Below are positions 35,725 to 44,244 of a stretch of DNA of 64,000 bases, piece after piece (positions within the stretch are counted from its first letter, which is position 1; every line of letters begins with the position of its first letter). The stretch covers positions 1,019,805 through 1,083,804 of the forward strand of contig NZ_JAELVF020000001.1 in NCBI RefSeq assembly GCF_018101125.2, given 5' to 3'. The notes below the pieces were generated by a model. It was not told where the DNA came from. It worked only from the letters and a program-made list of their open reading frames with translations, and did no database searches. The stretch is from Streptomyces tardus (GTDB taxonomy: Bacteria > Actinomycetota > Actinomycetes > Streptomycetales > Streptomycetaceae). The translations under genes were made by a program, and so were the position numbers.

Positions 35725-35767
35725 AAACCCCCTTCGACCTGCTGTAACAGCTGGTCGAAGGGGGTTT
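35725..35767 (-). terminator. strong terminator after tRNA-Tyr
   Basis: A perfect 15-bp inverted repeat, AAACCCCCTTCGACC and its complement, around a 13-nt loop that can itself pair. It ends AAA/TTT on both sides, so it can work in either direction. It lies 10 nt beyond the tRNA-Tyr 3' end. Confidence 0.88.
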
Positions 35768-35777
35768 CCCATCCATG

Positions 35778-35859
35778 TGGCGGCGCCAGGATTCGAACCT
35801 GGGAAGGCTGAGCCGGCAGATTTACAGTCTGCTCCCTTTGGCCGCTCGGGCACACCGCC
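35778..35859 (-). tRNA. trnY: tRNA-Tyr (GTA anticodon)
   Basis: Minus-strand class II tRNA of 82 nt: acceptor GGCGGTG/CGCCGCC, anticodon loop CTGTAAA (GTA) with stem GCAGA/TCTGC, a long variable arm (CGGCTCAGCCTTC region) and T-arm GGTTCGAATCC. The long variable arm is typical of bacterial tRNA-Tyr. It is followed by a 15-bp terminator. Confidence 0.95.
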
Positions 35860-36049
35860 TGGGATTTGCCGCCCCGGAGCCCTGCTCCGCGGCAACGGGG
35901 TAAACACTACCTGATACCCGTGGGTGGTCCGCCACCTGGTTGTTGCGGGGCAGGGGGCCATCCGTCGGGGCTAGGCTGACCCGGCCGGAACGGGAGCGCC
36001 GGGCCGGCATCGTCGTCAGCGGAATCTATGTACGAGGAGCCAACTCACG

Positions 36050-36538
36050 ATGGCCGACTCCAGTTTCGACATCGTCTCGAAGGTCGAGCGGCAGGAGGTC
36101 GACAACGCCCTGAACCAGGCGGGCAAGGAGATCTCCCAGCGGTACGACTTCAAGGGCGTGGGCGCGTCCATCGCCTGGTCGGGCGAGCAGATCGAGATCA
36201 GGGCGAACTCCGAGGAGCGCGCGAAGGCTGTGCTCGACATCTTCCAGTCCAAGCTGATCAAGCGGGGCGTCTCGCTGAAGGTGCTGGACTCCGGGGAGCC
36301 TCAGCTCTCCGGCAAGGAGTACCGCCTGGCCTCCTCCCTCAAGGAGGGCATCTCCCAGGAGGACGCCAAGAAGGTCGCGAAGATCATCCGCGACGAGGGC
36401 CCCAAGGGCATCAAGGCGCAGGTCCAGGGTGACGAGCTGCGGGTCAGCTCCAAGAGCCGGGACCACCTCCAGGAAGTGATCACCCTGCTCAAGGGCAAGG
36501 ACTTCGACTTCGCGCTGCAGTTCGTGAACTACCGCTGA
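36050..36538 (+). CDS. YajQ family nucleotide-binding protein
   Basis: 162 aa with GAGGAG before the ATG. Begins [20 protein letters not shown], the family signature, followed by [14 protein letters not shown] and [13 protein letters not shown]. Two ferredoxin-like RNP-type domains make up the usual length. YajQ relatives bind cyclic di-GMP in Xanthomonas and nucleotides or tRNA in E. coli; the role in streptomycetes is not established. The stop codon lies within an 11-bp hairpin. Confidence 0.92.
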   Translation: MADSSFDIVSKVERQEVDNALNQAGKEISQRYDFKGVGASIAWSGEQIEIRANSEERAKAVLDIFQSKLIKRGVSLKVLDSGEPQLSGKEYRLASSLKEGISQEDAKKVAKIIRDEGPKGIKAQVQGDELRVSSKSRDHLQEVITLLKGKDFDFALQFVNYR

Positions 36539-36551
36539 GACAGCGGTAGTT
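36527..36551 (+). terminator. hairpin overlapping the yajQ stop codon
   Basis: AACTACCGCTG pairs perfectly with CAGCGGTAGTT around AGA. The first arm includes the last codons and the start of the TGA stop. There is no U tract. It is probably a terminator or 3'-end protector; the 200 bp beyond it, to the MFS gene, shows nothing else. Confidence 0.65.
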
Positions 36552-36745
36552 GGTCGCCCGACGACCGGTCCCACGAGATGTGGCGACCGGGAGCCCGGGA
36601 CCGCTGGGCGCAGACGACCGGGCCGGTCGCGTGCGGGGTGATGCCCCGGTTCGCGACCGGCCCGGCCCGCGTGCCGCGCGGGCAGGCCGCCCAGTGCGAT
36701 GGCTCCGGCACGGCCTGACGGGCGAGTGCCGCACCGCCGTCGACT

Positions 36746-38443
36746 TCAGTCGCGCACGAGGCCGCGGTCGGATCCGGGAACGCCCCCGGGCTCGCCGGGG
36801 CCCGCCACCCTCGGTTCCGGCGCCGTGGCACCTCTGTCCGACCCCCGCGCGGTGGCGGGCGCGAACGTGTCGCGCGCGGTGGCGGCAGCGTCGCCCGACG
36901 GGGCGGAGGTGTCGTCCACCGGCTGACCGGTGGGCGTGGTGCCGGTGTGGCGCAGCCGGTGTGCGGCGAGCCCCGCGGTGGCCAGTGCGAGTACAGCGGC
37001 CACGAGGGCGGCGACGTTCATGCCGTTGGTGAAGGCCGTACGGGCTGCGGCGAGCAACGTTCGCCCTGCCTCGTCGGGCAGTTGGCCGGCCATCTGTACG
37101 GCGCCCCCGAGGGTTTCGGCGGCGGGGCCGTCGGCGAGCGTGTCCCTGATCTCACCGCGGTAGACGGCGGCGCCGATGCTGCCGAGGATCGCCATGCCGA
37201 GCGCGCCGCCCAGTTCCGAGGCGCACTCCACGGTGGCCGAGGCGCTGCCGGCCCGTTCGGGCGGAGCGGCGCCGACGACGAGGTCGGTCATCAGGGTCAT
37301 GACCGCGGCGAGGCCCGCGGAGCACACGCCGATGCCCACCAGCACGTGCCACAGCGGGGAGTCGACCTCCACCCGGACGATCAGCAGCAGTCCTGCGACG
37401 GCCAGGCAGAAGCCCGCGGCGATGAGGTACGCGCGGTTGACCGTGCGGGCGAGCGTCACGGCGGCAGGTGCGGCGACCGCGACACCGAGCGGCGGGAGCA
37501 GGCTCCACAGCGCGGCGGTGAGCGGACTGTACCCGAGCACCATCTGCAGGTACTGGGTGGTGAAGACCGCGCTGCCCACCATGACGAACATCGCCACCAA
37601 CTGGCTTGCGAGCGCCGCAGGTACGCCGCGGACACGGAAGAGGTCCGGCGGCAGCATGGGGTGCGGGCAGCGCGACTGTCGTCGCACGAAGAGGACTCCG
37701 AAGACCGCGGCAAGCGCCAGAGCGAGCCCGTCCAGCGCCTGGAAGCCGTGGGCGGCTGTCTCCTTGACCGCGTACACCGCGGGCAGGATCGCGGCGAGGG
37801 AGAGCAGCGAGCTGAGGCGGTCGAAGCGGCCGGCCCGCTCGTTCCTGGACTCGGGAACCAGGAACGGGGCGAGGGCGAGGAGCGTCAGCATGGCGGGCAG
37901 GTTTATCAGGAACACCGAGCCCCACCAGTAGTGCTCCAGCAGCACTCCGCTGATGACCGGGCCCAGAGCGACGCCGCTGCTCAGCACCGCCGACCAGATC
38001 GCGATGGCGGTGGCGCGCTGGCGCGGATCGCGGAAGAGGTTGCGGATCAGCGCGAGGGTGGCGGGCATCAGGGTGGCACCGCCGAGCCCCAACAGGGCGC
38101 GGGCGGTGATGAGTTCACCCGGACCGTCGGCGTACGCGGCGGCGAGCGAGGCCGCGCCGAACGCCACGGCCCCGATCAGCAGCAGACGCCGGCGCCCGAT
38201 GCGGTCGCCGAGCGCCCCCATCGTCAGCAGCAGCCCCGCCAGGACGAACGCGTAGATGTCCAGGATCCACAGCTGCTCGGTGGCGGTGGGCCCCAGTTCC
38301 TGGGCGATGAACGGAACGGCGAAGTAGAGCACCGAGACGTCCATCGACACGAGGAGCAACGGCAGCAGAAGCACGCAGAGCGCGGCCCACTCTCTGCGCC
38401 CCGCACGGGCGGGTGCGGCGTGGGACTGGGTGAAGGAGCGCAT
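36746..38443 (-). CDS. MFS multidrug exporter, DHA2 (14-helix) family
   Basis: 565 aa with about 14 membrane helices. It starts WAALCVLLLPLLLVSMDVSV, where the Asp in the first helix is typical of DHA2 proton antiporters. Motif A GALGDRIGRRRLLLIG is between helices 2 and 3, and motif C-like SSGVALGPVISGVLLE in helix 5 marks a drug/proton antiporter. It most resembles SmvA/EmrB-type exporters of cationic drugs. The C-terminal 60 residues are hydrophilic. It is divergent from a TetR gene, and the shared 96-bp region contains a palindrome over its -35. TATAGT ends 7 nt before the ATG, so the message is probably leaderless. Confidence 0.9.
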   Translation of the reverse strand: MRSFTQSHAAPARAGRREWAALCVLLLPLLLVSMDVSVLYFAVPFIAQELGPTATEQLWILDIYAFVLAGLLLTMGALGDRIGRRRLLLIGAVAFGAASLAAAYADGPGELITARALLGLGGATLMPATLALIRNLFRDPRQRATAIAIWSAVLSSGVALGPVISGVLLEHYWWGSVFLINLPAMLTLLALAPFLVPESRNERAGRFDRLSSLLSLAAILPAVYAVKETAAHGFQALDGLALALAAVFGVLFVRRQSRCPHPMLPPDLFRVRGVPAALASQLVAMFVMVGSAVFTTQYLQMVLGYSPLTAALWSLLPPLGVAVAAPAAVTLARTVNRAYLIAAGFCLAVAGLLLIVRVEVDSPLWHVLVGIGVCSAGLAAVMTLMTDLVVGAAPPERAGSASATVECASELGGALGMAILGSIGAAVYRGEIRDTLADGPAAETLGGAVQMAGQLPDEAGRTLLAAARTAFTNGMNVAALVAAVLALATAGLAAHRLRHTGTTPTGQPVDDTSAPSGDAAATARDTFAPATARGSDRGATAPEPRVAGPGEPGGVPGSDRGLVRD

Positions 38444-38450
38444 GGCATCG

Positions 38451-38533
38451 ACTATACATGCGTCTTATACGCTCGTATAGAACGCCCGTACAAGTCACCT
38501 GTCCAAGACACGTGTCCAGGCGCTGGCTAGGCT
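38451..38533. promoter_or_regulatory. divergent promoters and operator between MFS and TetR genes
   Basis: The perfect inverted repeat TATACG-CT-CGTATA (38466-38479) lies within a wider CTATAC...GTATAG pair (38452-38480). The MFS promoter -10 is TATAGT on the minus strand (38456-38451), 7 nt from its ATG, so the palindrome covers its -35. The tetR -10 is TAGGCT (38528-38533), 6 nt from its ATG, with AAGACA 17 nt upstream (38505-38510). A TetR dimer on the palindrome would block the exporter promoter. Confidence 0.7.
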
Positions 38534-38539
38534 GCGCGC

Positions 38540-39121
38540 ATGGGACACCGTGAGGACCTGCTGGCCGGCGCGAAGCGCTGCCTGCTGGAGAAGGGGTACG
38601 CCAGGACCACCGCGCGCGACATCGTGGCCGCGTCCGGCACCAACCTGGCATCGATCGGCTACCACTACGGCTCGAAGAACGCGCTGATGGCCGAGGCACT
38701 GTTCGCCGCCACCAGCGACTGGGGCGATGACGCCGAGCAGGCCCTGGCCGCCGTGCTGCCCGACGGGGCCGGTCGCCGGCAGCACTTCGAGACGGGCTGG
38801 ACGGTGATCGTCGACCTGTTCCGGAAGCACCGTGCGCTGTGGAGCGCGCAGATGGAGGCAGTGCTGCTCGCGGACCGCGACTCCGCGCTCCGGGAGTTCT
38901 TCGCCACGTCCTGGCCGGAGTCGTCGACCGGACTGATCGCGCTGCTGAACGGCGTTCCGGCCAAAGAGGTGACCGAGGAGCAGCGGCGGGTGTTCGGCTC
39001 GCTCTACATGACACTGCTCGGCGGGCTGCTGCTGCAGCAGCAGCTGGAGCACTATCCGGTTCCGGACGGGCGGGACCTCGCGCAGGCGATGGCCTGGATC
39101 AGCGGCGCGGAAGCAGCGTAG
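38540..39121 (+). CDS. TetR family transcriptional regulator
   Basis: 193 aa. N-terminal helix-turn-helix: GHREDLLAGAKRCLLEKGYA, TTARDIVAASGTNLASIGYH and YYGSKNALMAEALF-type recognition-helix context (HYGSKNALMAEALFAA). A variable ligand domain follows. TetR regulators adjacent and divergent to an exporter normally repress it and release DNA on binding the exported drug; that role is inferred from layout and the palindrome. No ribosome-binding site is present. Confidence 0.9.
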   Translation: MGHREDLLAGAKRCLLEKGYARTTARDIVAASGTNLASIGYHYGSKNALMAEALFAATSDWGDDAEQALAAVLPDGAGRRQHFETGWTVIVDLFRKHRALWSAQMEAVLLADRDSALREFFATSWPESSTGLIALLNGVPAKEVTEEQRRVFGSLYMTLLGGLLLQQQLEHYPVPDGRDLAQAMAWISGAEAA

Positions 39122-39478
39122 CGGTCAGCCGGCAGGACCGGGACAGCACGCGGCGACGGCGGGGCGGCCACGGCACGTACGCCGGGGGCGCAGCCACGCA
39201 CGTCGCCGCAGGCACGCGGGCACGCACGAAGCCCAGGAGCGCGCGACGCCGGGGCAGCGCGAAGCGCGGGAGCGCGGGCACGAACGACCGCCCGGGGCGC
39301 TGCGGGGTACGGGGCGGGCCCACCGGCACGACCGTGCGGCGCGCTTCGGGCCGCTTGCGCGGTGGGCCGCGGCGAGGGCGCGGACCCCCGTGCCGGAACG
39401 GGCCGGACGGGGGTTTGCGGCGGGTGGCGGACGCAGGCGGGTGGGGGTTGCCGACGGGTGGGGTTGCCGGCGGGTACG
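39122..39478. other. convergent spacer with G-rich tract
   Basis: 357 bp between tetR and yccF without a credible gene. The right end (39439-39475) has repeated G runs on the plus strand (GGGTGGGGGTTGCCGACGGG, then TGGGGTTGCCGGCGGG), two imperfect 16-bp units that could form a G-quadruplex next to the yccF stop. No clear terminator hairpin is seen. Confidence 0.45.
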
Positions 39479-39853
39479 TCAGCGGGTCGGGACTATCTCG
39501 CGGCCGAGCGGCATCAGCGAGACCGGGATCATCTTGAAATTCGCGATGCCCAGCGGGATTCCGATGATCGTCACGCAGAGCGCGACGCCGGTGAATATGT
39601 GGCCGAGAGCGAGCCACCAGCCGGCCAGCAGCAGCCACAGCACGTTGCCCACGCACGACGGTGCACCCGCGTCGCGGCGTTCGACCGCCTCATAGCCGAA
39701 CGGCCACAGGGCGTACCGGCCGATGCGGAAGGAGGCCAGGCCGAAGGGAATGCCGATCACCGTGATGCACAGGATCAGACCGGCGAGCAGGTAGGCCAGG
39801 AAGAGCCAAAAGCCGCTCAGGACAAGCCAGATGATGTTCAGAATCGTCTTCAC
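39479..39853 (-). CDS. YccF domain membrane protein
   Basis: 124 aa from GTG 39853 (GGGAAG 9 nt upstream). Two copies of the YccF repeat, each one or two membrane helices: ILNIIWLVLSGFWLFLAYLL with CITVIGIPFGLASFRIGRYA, then NVLWLLLAGWWLALGHIFTG with CVTIIGIPLGIANFKMIPVS, ending PLGREIV. Function unknown. It starts 5 nt after the htpX stop, so the two membrane proteins form an operon. Confidence 0.9.
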   Translation of the reverse strand: MKTILNIIWLVLSGFWLFLAYLLAGLILCITVIGIPFGLASFRIGRYALWPFGYEAVERRDAGAPSCVGNVLWLLLAGWWLALGHIFTGVALCVTIIGIPLGIANFKMIPVSLMPLGREIVPTR

Positions 39854-39858
39854 GTCGA

Positions 39859-40707
39859 TCAGCTTCCCATGCGTTCGAGACGGGCGATGCGCTCTTTCAT
39901 CGGAGGGTGGGTGGCGAAGAGCCCACGGCGCCCGGTGCAGCCGAAGGGGTTGGCGATCATGAGGTGGCTCGCGGTGCGCAGCCGCGGCTCGCCGGGAAGC
40001 GGCAACCGGCTCGTACCGACATCGAGCTTGCGCAGGGCGGAGGCGAGGGCGAGCGGGTCGCCGGTGAGCCGGGCGCCGGCCGCGTCCGCCCCGTACTCCC
40101 GGGATCTGCTGACGGCCAGGCGGATCACGGTGGCGGCGAGCGGCCCGAGCACCGCGAGCAGCAGCAGCTCGACCAGGCCGGGCCCGTCCTCCTCGGTGCG
40201 TCCGAAGGGCAGCAGCCAGGCGAGGTGGACCAGGAGCATCACCGCGGAGGCGAGGCAGCCGGCGACCGAGGCGAGCAGGATGTCGCGGTTGTGGATGTGG
40301 CTGAGCTCGTGGGCGATGACACCGCGCAGCTCGCGCTCGTCGAGCAGCCGCAGGATGCCTCTGGTGCAGCAGACGGTGGCGTGCCGGGGGCTGCGGCCGG
40401 TGGCGAAGGCGTTGGGGGCGTCGGTGGGCGAGAGGTAGACCCTCGGCATCGGCCGACGGGCGGCGGTGGAGAGCTCCCGCACCACGCGGTAGAGCTCGGG
40501 TGCCTCGAACTCGCTGACCGGGCGCGCCCGCATCGCGCGCAGCGACAGTGTGTCGCTGCGCCAGTACGCGAAGCCGTTGAGCCCGATGGCGACGAGGAGG
40601 GCGAGGAGGACCCCGGTGCTCCCGAAGACGCTGCCGACGCCCATGATGAGCGCGGACATCAGGCCCAGGAGCAGGGCAGTCCTTGTCCCATTGTGTCGGC
40701 CGTGCAC
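39859..40707 (-). CDS. htpX: HtpX-type membrane zinc protease (M48)
   Basis: 282 aa from GTG 40707, which has GGAGGG 7 nt upstream; the ORF continues 11 codons further. It begins (M)HGRHNGTRTALLLGLMSALI with two N-terminal membrane helices. Zinc-site HELSH lies in GVIAHELSHIHNRDILLASV, two more helices follow, and the third ligand Glu is in SRSREYGADAAG. HtpX degrades misfolded membrane proteins. It is co-oriented with and just downstream of the nuo operon by 214 bp, as in other streptomycetes. Confidence 0.92.
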   Translation of the reverse strand: MHGRHNGTRTALLLGLMSALIMGVGSVFGSTGVLLALLVAIGLNGFAYWRSDTLSLRAMRARPVSEFEAPELYRVVRELSTAARRPMPRVYLSPTDAPNAFATGRSPRHATVCCTRGILRLLDERELRGVIAHELSHIHNRDILLASVAGCLASAVMLLVHLAWLLPFGRTEEDGPGLVELLLLAVLGPLAATVIRLAVSRSREYGADAAGARLTGDPLALASALRKLDVGTSRLPLPGEPRLRTASHLMIANPFGCTGRRGLFATHPPMKERIARLERMGS

Positions 40708-40921
40708 GGTTCGCCCTCCAGATGTGCGGCGGGAGGACACCTGCGGTCAGGTGTACCTCCACCCTCCAGCGGACCCTCCCCACTCCCCACAACGCCGGTC
40801 CCGGGGCACGGGTTCCCCGAGCGCGTGCACGGGCTGCGCCTCAGCACTGCGGGCACGTCCCGCACACGCTCCCGGCGGGGTCGGCGGGCGGTCGGCAGCG
40901 AACCGGTGCGACCGGAGCAGG

Positions 40922-42505
40922 TCAGAAGAGAGTGGTGGAGGCGAAGCGCAGTGCGAGCTGGGGCAAGCCGGAGAGCACCACGGCCACGCACGCGGTCAGG
41001 GCGACGGCGAGCGCCGTGGGGCCCCGCAGCGGGGTGGTGGTACGGGCCCGGACTCCGGAAGCGCTCGCGGGCCGGGTGGCGGGATCGGCCTCGGGCCCGG
41101 CTGCGGGATCGGCTGCGGGATCGGCTGCGGGCTGGAAGAGCAGGGCGGTCCAGCGGAGGTAGTAGACGAGGCCGAGGACGACGTTCAGCGCCATGACCAC
41201 CGCGAGCCAGCCGAGTCCGGCGTCCACCGCCGCCCCGAAGACCGCGACCTTTGCGAAGAGTCCGATCACCCCCGGCGGGAGCCCGGCCAGGCAGAGCAGG
41301 AAGAAGCCGAGCGCCAGCGCGGCCGGCGGGTTGCGGGCGTAGAGACCGCGGTAGTCGGTAAGGCGGTTGGCCGGCGCGCTGCGGGCGACATGGGTGGCCA
41401 CCGCGAAGGCGCCGAGGTTCACCGCCGCGTACATCAGGGCGTAGCTCAGGCTTGCCCCGACGACCCGCAGCGGCTCCTCACCGCTCATGTATCCCGCGGC
41501 GGCGAGCGGGACGATCAGATAGCCGGCCTGGCCGACGGAGGACCAGGCGAGGAGCCGTACGGCGCTGTGGCGGGTTTCCGCGCGCTGGCGCATCGCGGCG
41601 AGGTTCCCGACGCTCATGGTCAGCGCGGCGAGCACGGCGACCGCCGGCGCCCAGGTGTCCGCATGGCCCGGGAAGGCGAGCAGGGTGACCAGGATCAGTC
41701 CGACGAAGCCGACCGCCTTGCCGACCACCGAGAGGAAGGCGGCGACGGGCACCGGGGCGCCGACGTAGGTGTCGGGGACCCAGAAGTGGAACGGCACCAC
41801 CGCGGTCTTGAAGGCGAAGCCGACGAGTGTGAGCACCACTCCGGCCGCGGCCAGCGTCTCCAGCTGGGGGTCGACCTCCTCCAGGCCGGTCGCGACCCGG
41901 TTCAGGTGGAGGCTGCCGGTGGCCGCGTAGAGCAGGCTGACGCCCATCAGCGTGACGGCGGTGGCGGCGACCGAGGAGAGGAAGAACTTGAGCGCCGCCT
42001 CCGAGCCGCGGCGATCACCGGCCCGCAGCGCGAGCAGCGCGAAGACGGGCAGGGAGGCGACTTCCAGGGCGATGACCAGGGTTGCCAGATCGCGGGCGGC
42101 GGGCAGCAGCACGGCGCCGGCGGTCGAGGCGAGCAGCAGGAACCAGTACTCCCCCGCGGGCAGCTTCGCGTCCCGCACCAGCGTCAGCGAGAGCAGCGCG
42201 GTGATCAACGCGGCGCCGAGCACGAGGAGTTGGACGGTGAGCGTGAAGGTGTCCGCGGTGTAGCTGCACGAGCCGGGGTCCCCGACCAGGCAGAAGGTGC
42301 TGCGCCGCTCGCCGACGAGCGGGAGCAGGCTGAGTCCGGCGAGGACCGTCGCCAGGACCGCGCCCCAGCCGAGCAGCGGTTTGCGGCGCTCGTCCACGAA
42401 GAGGTCGGCGACCAGCAGGACGAGTGCGGCCACCGTGACGACCGTGGGCGGGGCGAGCGCGACCCAGTCGACGGACTGGACGAGGTCCGCGGCGGCGTAG
42501 GTCAT
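40922..42505 (-). CDS. nuoN: NADH-quinone oxidoreductase subunit N (nuo2 cluster)
   Basis: 527 aa, about 14 membrane helices, a Mrp-antiporter-like proton-pumping subunit. Key charged residues lie in LVIALEVASLPVFALL (helix 5 Glu), [14 protein letters not shown] (Lys) and FAFKTAVVPFHFWVPDTYVG. The last cytoplasmic loop (about residues 460-490) is an Ala/Pro/Asp repeat region. The ATG overlaps the nuoM stop by 4 nt. It is the last gene of the operon. Confidence 0.93.
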   Translation of the reverse strand: MTYAAADLVQSVDWVALAPPTVVTVAALVLLVADLFVDERRKPLLGWGAVLATVLAGLSLLPLVGERRSTFCLVGDPGSCSYTADTFTLTVQLLVLGAALITALLSLTLVRDAKLPAGEYWFLLLASTAGAVLLPAARDLATLVIALEVASLPVFALLALRAGDRRGSEAALKFFLSSVAATAVTLMGVSLLYAATGSLHLNRVATGLEEVDPQLETLAAAGVVLTLVGFAFKTAVVPFHFWVPDTYVGAPVPVAAFLSVVGKAVGFVGLILVTLLAFPGHADTWAPAVAVLAALTMSVGNLAAMRQRAETRHSAVRLLAWSSVGQAGYLIVPLAAAGYMSGEEPLRVVGASLSYALMYAAVNLGAFAVATHVARSAPANRLTDYRGLYARNPPAALALGFFLLCLAGLPPGVIGLFAKVAVFGAAVDAGLGWLAVVMALNVVLGLVYYLRWTALLFQPAADPAADPAAGPEADPATRPASASGVRARTTTPLRGPTALAVALTACVAVVLSGLPQLALRFASTTLF

Positions 42506-44241
42506 CGGGTGACTCCTGGCAGCAGGTTCTGCACGGCCGGGTTGGTCAGGTGCAGGAGGAGGCCGGGCCACAACCCGGTGAGCAGCGTGAGGGCGACGAG
42601 CGGCACCCAGGCCGCGTACTCGTACCCGCGAACGTCCGGGAACGCGGCGCTCGTCGGCGCCGAGAGCGCCGGGCCGGCCGCGCCGGACCCGGTCTCCGGG
42701 CTCGGTGCCGGAGCCGGGCTCGAAGCCGGGCTCGAAGTCGGGCTCGAAATCGTGGTGTCGGGGGCGGACGGCGTGGTGTCGGCGGGCGGCCGGGGGGCCT
42801 CGTTCGGATCGCCCATGCACACGCGGCGTACGACCAGCAGCAGGTACGCCGCGGTCAGCAGCGTGCCGAAGGCGGCCAGCACCATGAAGACCAGGTAGGT
42901 CGGGCGGCTCAGACCCTCGGCGGGGTCGTACGCGCCGAGCAGGGCGAGCATCTCGCCCCAGAAGCCGGCGAGTCCGGGCAGGCCGAGCGAGGCGATCGCG
43001 GCGAAGGCCAGCAGACCGCCGAGCCGGGGCGAACGGCCGTACAGCGCAGCCCCGTCGGTGGCGGCGAGCCGGTCGAGGTCGGTGCTGCCGGTGCGTTCCT
43101 TCAGCGCGCCGACGAGGAAGAAGAGCAGGCCGGTGATGAGGCCGTGCGCGACGTTGGCGAAGAGCGCGCCGTTGACGCCGGTACGGGTGAGGGTGGCGAT
43201 CCCCAGGAGGACGAAGCCCATGTGCCCGACCGAGGAGTAGGCGATCAACCGTTTGAGGTCGCCGCCGGCGCCCCTGCGTACGAGCGCGAGGCAGGCAAGC
43301 GATCCGTAGAGGATGCCGACGACGGCGAATGCGCCGAGGTAGGGCGCGAAGTGGGCCGCCCCCTCGGGTGCGATCGGCAGCACGATCCGTACGAGTCCGT
43401 AGGTGCCCATCTTCAGCAGGACGCCTGCCAGCAGCACCGACCCGACCGTGGGGGCGGAGGTGTGGGCGTCCGGCAGCCAGCTGTGCAGCGGCCACATCGG
43501 GGTCTTGACGGCCAGTCCGACGCCGATGGCGAGGACGGCGACGAGCTGGGTGGTGCGGGTGAGCGAGGCGCCGTTGTCAGTGGCGAGTGCCACCATGTCG
43601 AAGGTGCCGCCCTGAAGGCCGATGAGCAGCAGTCCGAGGAGCATGACCACGGAGCCGAGGAGGGTGTAGAGGACGAACTTCCAGGCGGCCGGGGCGCGTC
43701 CGGCACCGCCCCAGCGGGCGATGAGGAAGTACATCGGGATGAGGACCATCTCGAAGGCCAGGAAGAACAGCACCAGGTCCAGGACCGCGAAGGTCGCCAG
43801 GACCCCGGTCTCCAGGACGAGCAGCAGCGCCACGAAGGCCTTGGGCGACCCCGCCCCCCGGGGTGGTGCGACGAAGTAGCTGTAGAGCGCGCACAGGAAG
43901 CAGAGCAGTGCGGTGAGGACGAGGAGGGGAAGCGAGATGCCGTCGACACCGAAGTGCAGGCGAATACCGAAAGCCGGGATCCAGCTGACGTCCGACTCCG
44001 CCTGGATGTCGCCGGCCCTGTCGTAGTCGAAGCCGGCGGCCAGCACCACCGTGGCCAGCAGTACAGCGCCGGTGACGGTGACGCCGTGGCGCAGTACGGC
44101 CTGTTCCGGGCTGCGTCCGCGCAGTCCGGGCGGCGCGGGCAGCAGCGCGGCGACGGCACCGAGCAGCGGGAGCAACAGCGCGGCGACCAGCAGGAGTTGC
44201 GGTGCGCTCGCGCCGGGGACGAGGGCGTTCAGGGCAGTCAC
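42502..44241 (-). CDS. nuoM: NADH-quinone oxidoreductase subunit M (nuo2 cluster)
   Basis: 579 aa, about 14 helices. Conserved antiporter segments include LFFLAFEMVLIPMYFLIARW (Glu of helix 5), [40 protein letters not shown] and LIAYSSVGHMGFVLLGI. A 70-residue Pro/Ser/Ala/Thr-rich insertion near the C-terminus (PTSSPASSPAPAPSPETG) interrupts the last loop, longer than in typical NuoM. It is 3 nt after nuoL. Confidence 0.93.
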   Translation of the reverse strand: MTALNALVPGASAPQLLLVAALLLPLLGAVAALLPAPPGLRGRSPEQAVLRHGVTVTGAVLLATVVLAAGFDYDRAGDIQAESDVSWIPAFGIRLHFGVDGISLPLLVLTALLCFLCALYSYFVAPPRGAGSPKAFVALLLVLETGVLATFAVLDLVLFFLAFEMVLIPMYFLIARWGGAGRAPAAWKFVLYTLLGSVVMLLGLLLIGLQGGTFDMVALATDNGASLTRTTQLVAVLAIGVGLAVKTPMWPLHSWLPDAHTSAPTVGSVLLAGVLLKMGTYGLVRIVLPIAPEGAAHFAPYLGAFAVVGILYGSLACLALVRRGAGGDLKRLIAYSSVGHMGFVLLGIATLTRTGVNGALFANVAHGLITGLLFFLVGALKERTGSTDLDRLAATDGAALYGRSPRLGGLLAFAAIASLGLPGLAGFWGEMLALLGAYDPAEGLSRPTYLVFMVLAAFGTLLTAAYLLLVVRRVCMGDPNEAPRPPADTTPSAPDTTISSPTSSPASSPAPAPSPETGSGAAGPALSAPTSAAFPDVRGYEYAAWVPLVALTLLTGLWPGLLLHLTNPAVQNLLPGVTR

Positions 44242-44244
44242 GAC

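Noticed and set aside
35227..35811. A possible small gene downstream of the methyltransferase
   Set aside because: The frame runs through the CRISPR-like repeats, the strong terminator and into tRNA-Tyr; the product is low-complexity Gly/Arg/Ser.
39479..40792. A single 437-codon frame covering yccF and the htpX region
   Set aside because: Only its last 124 codons encode a recognisable protein (YccF); the upstream part is the wrong frame of htpX.
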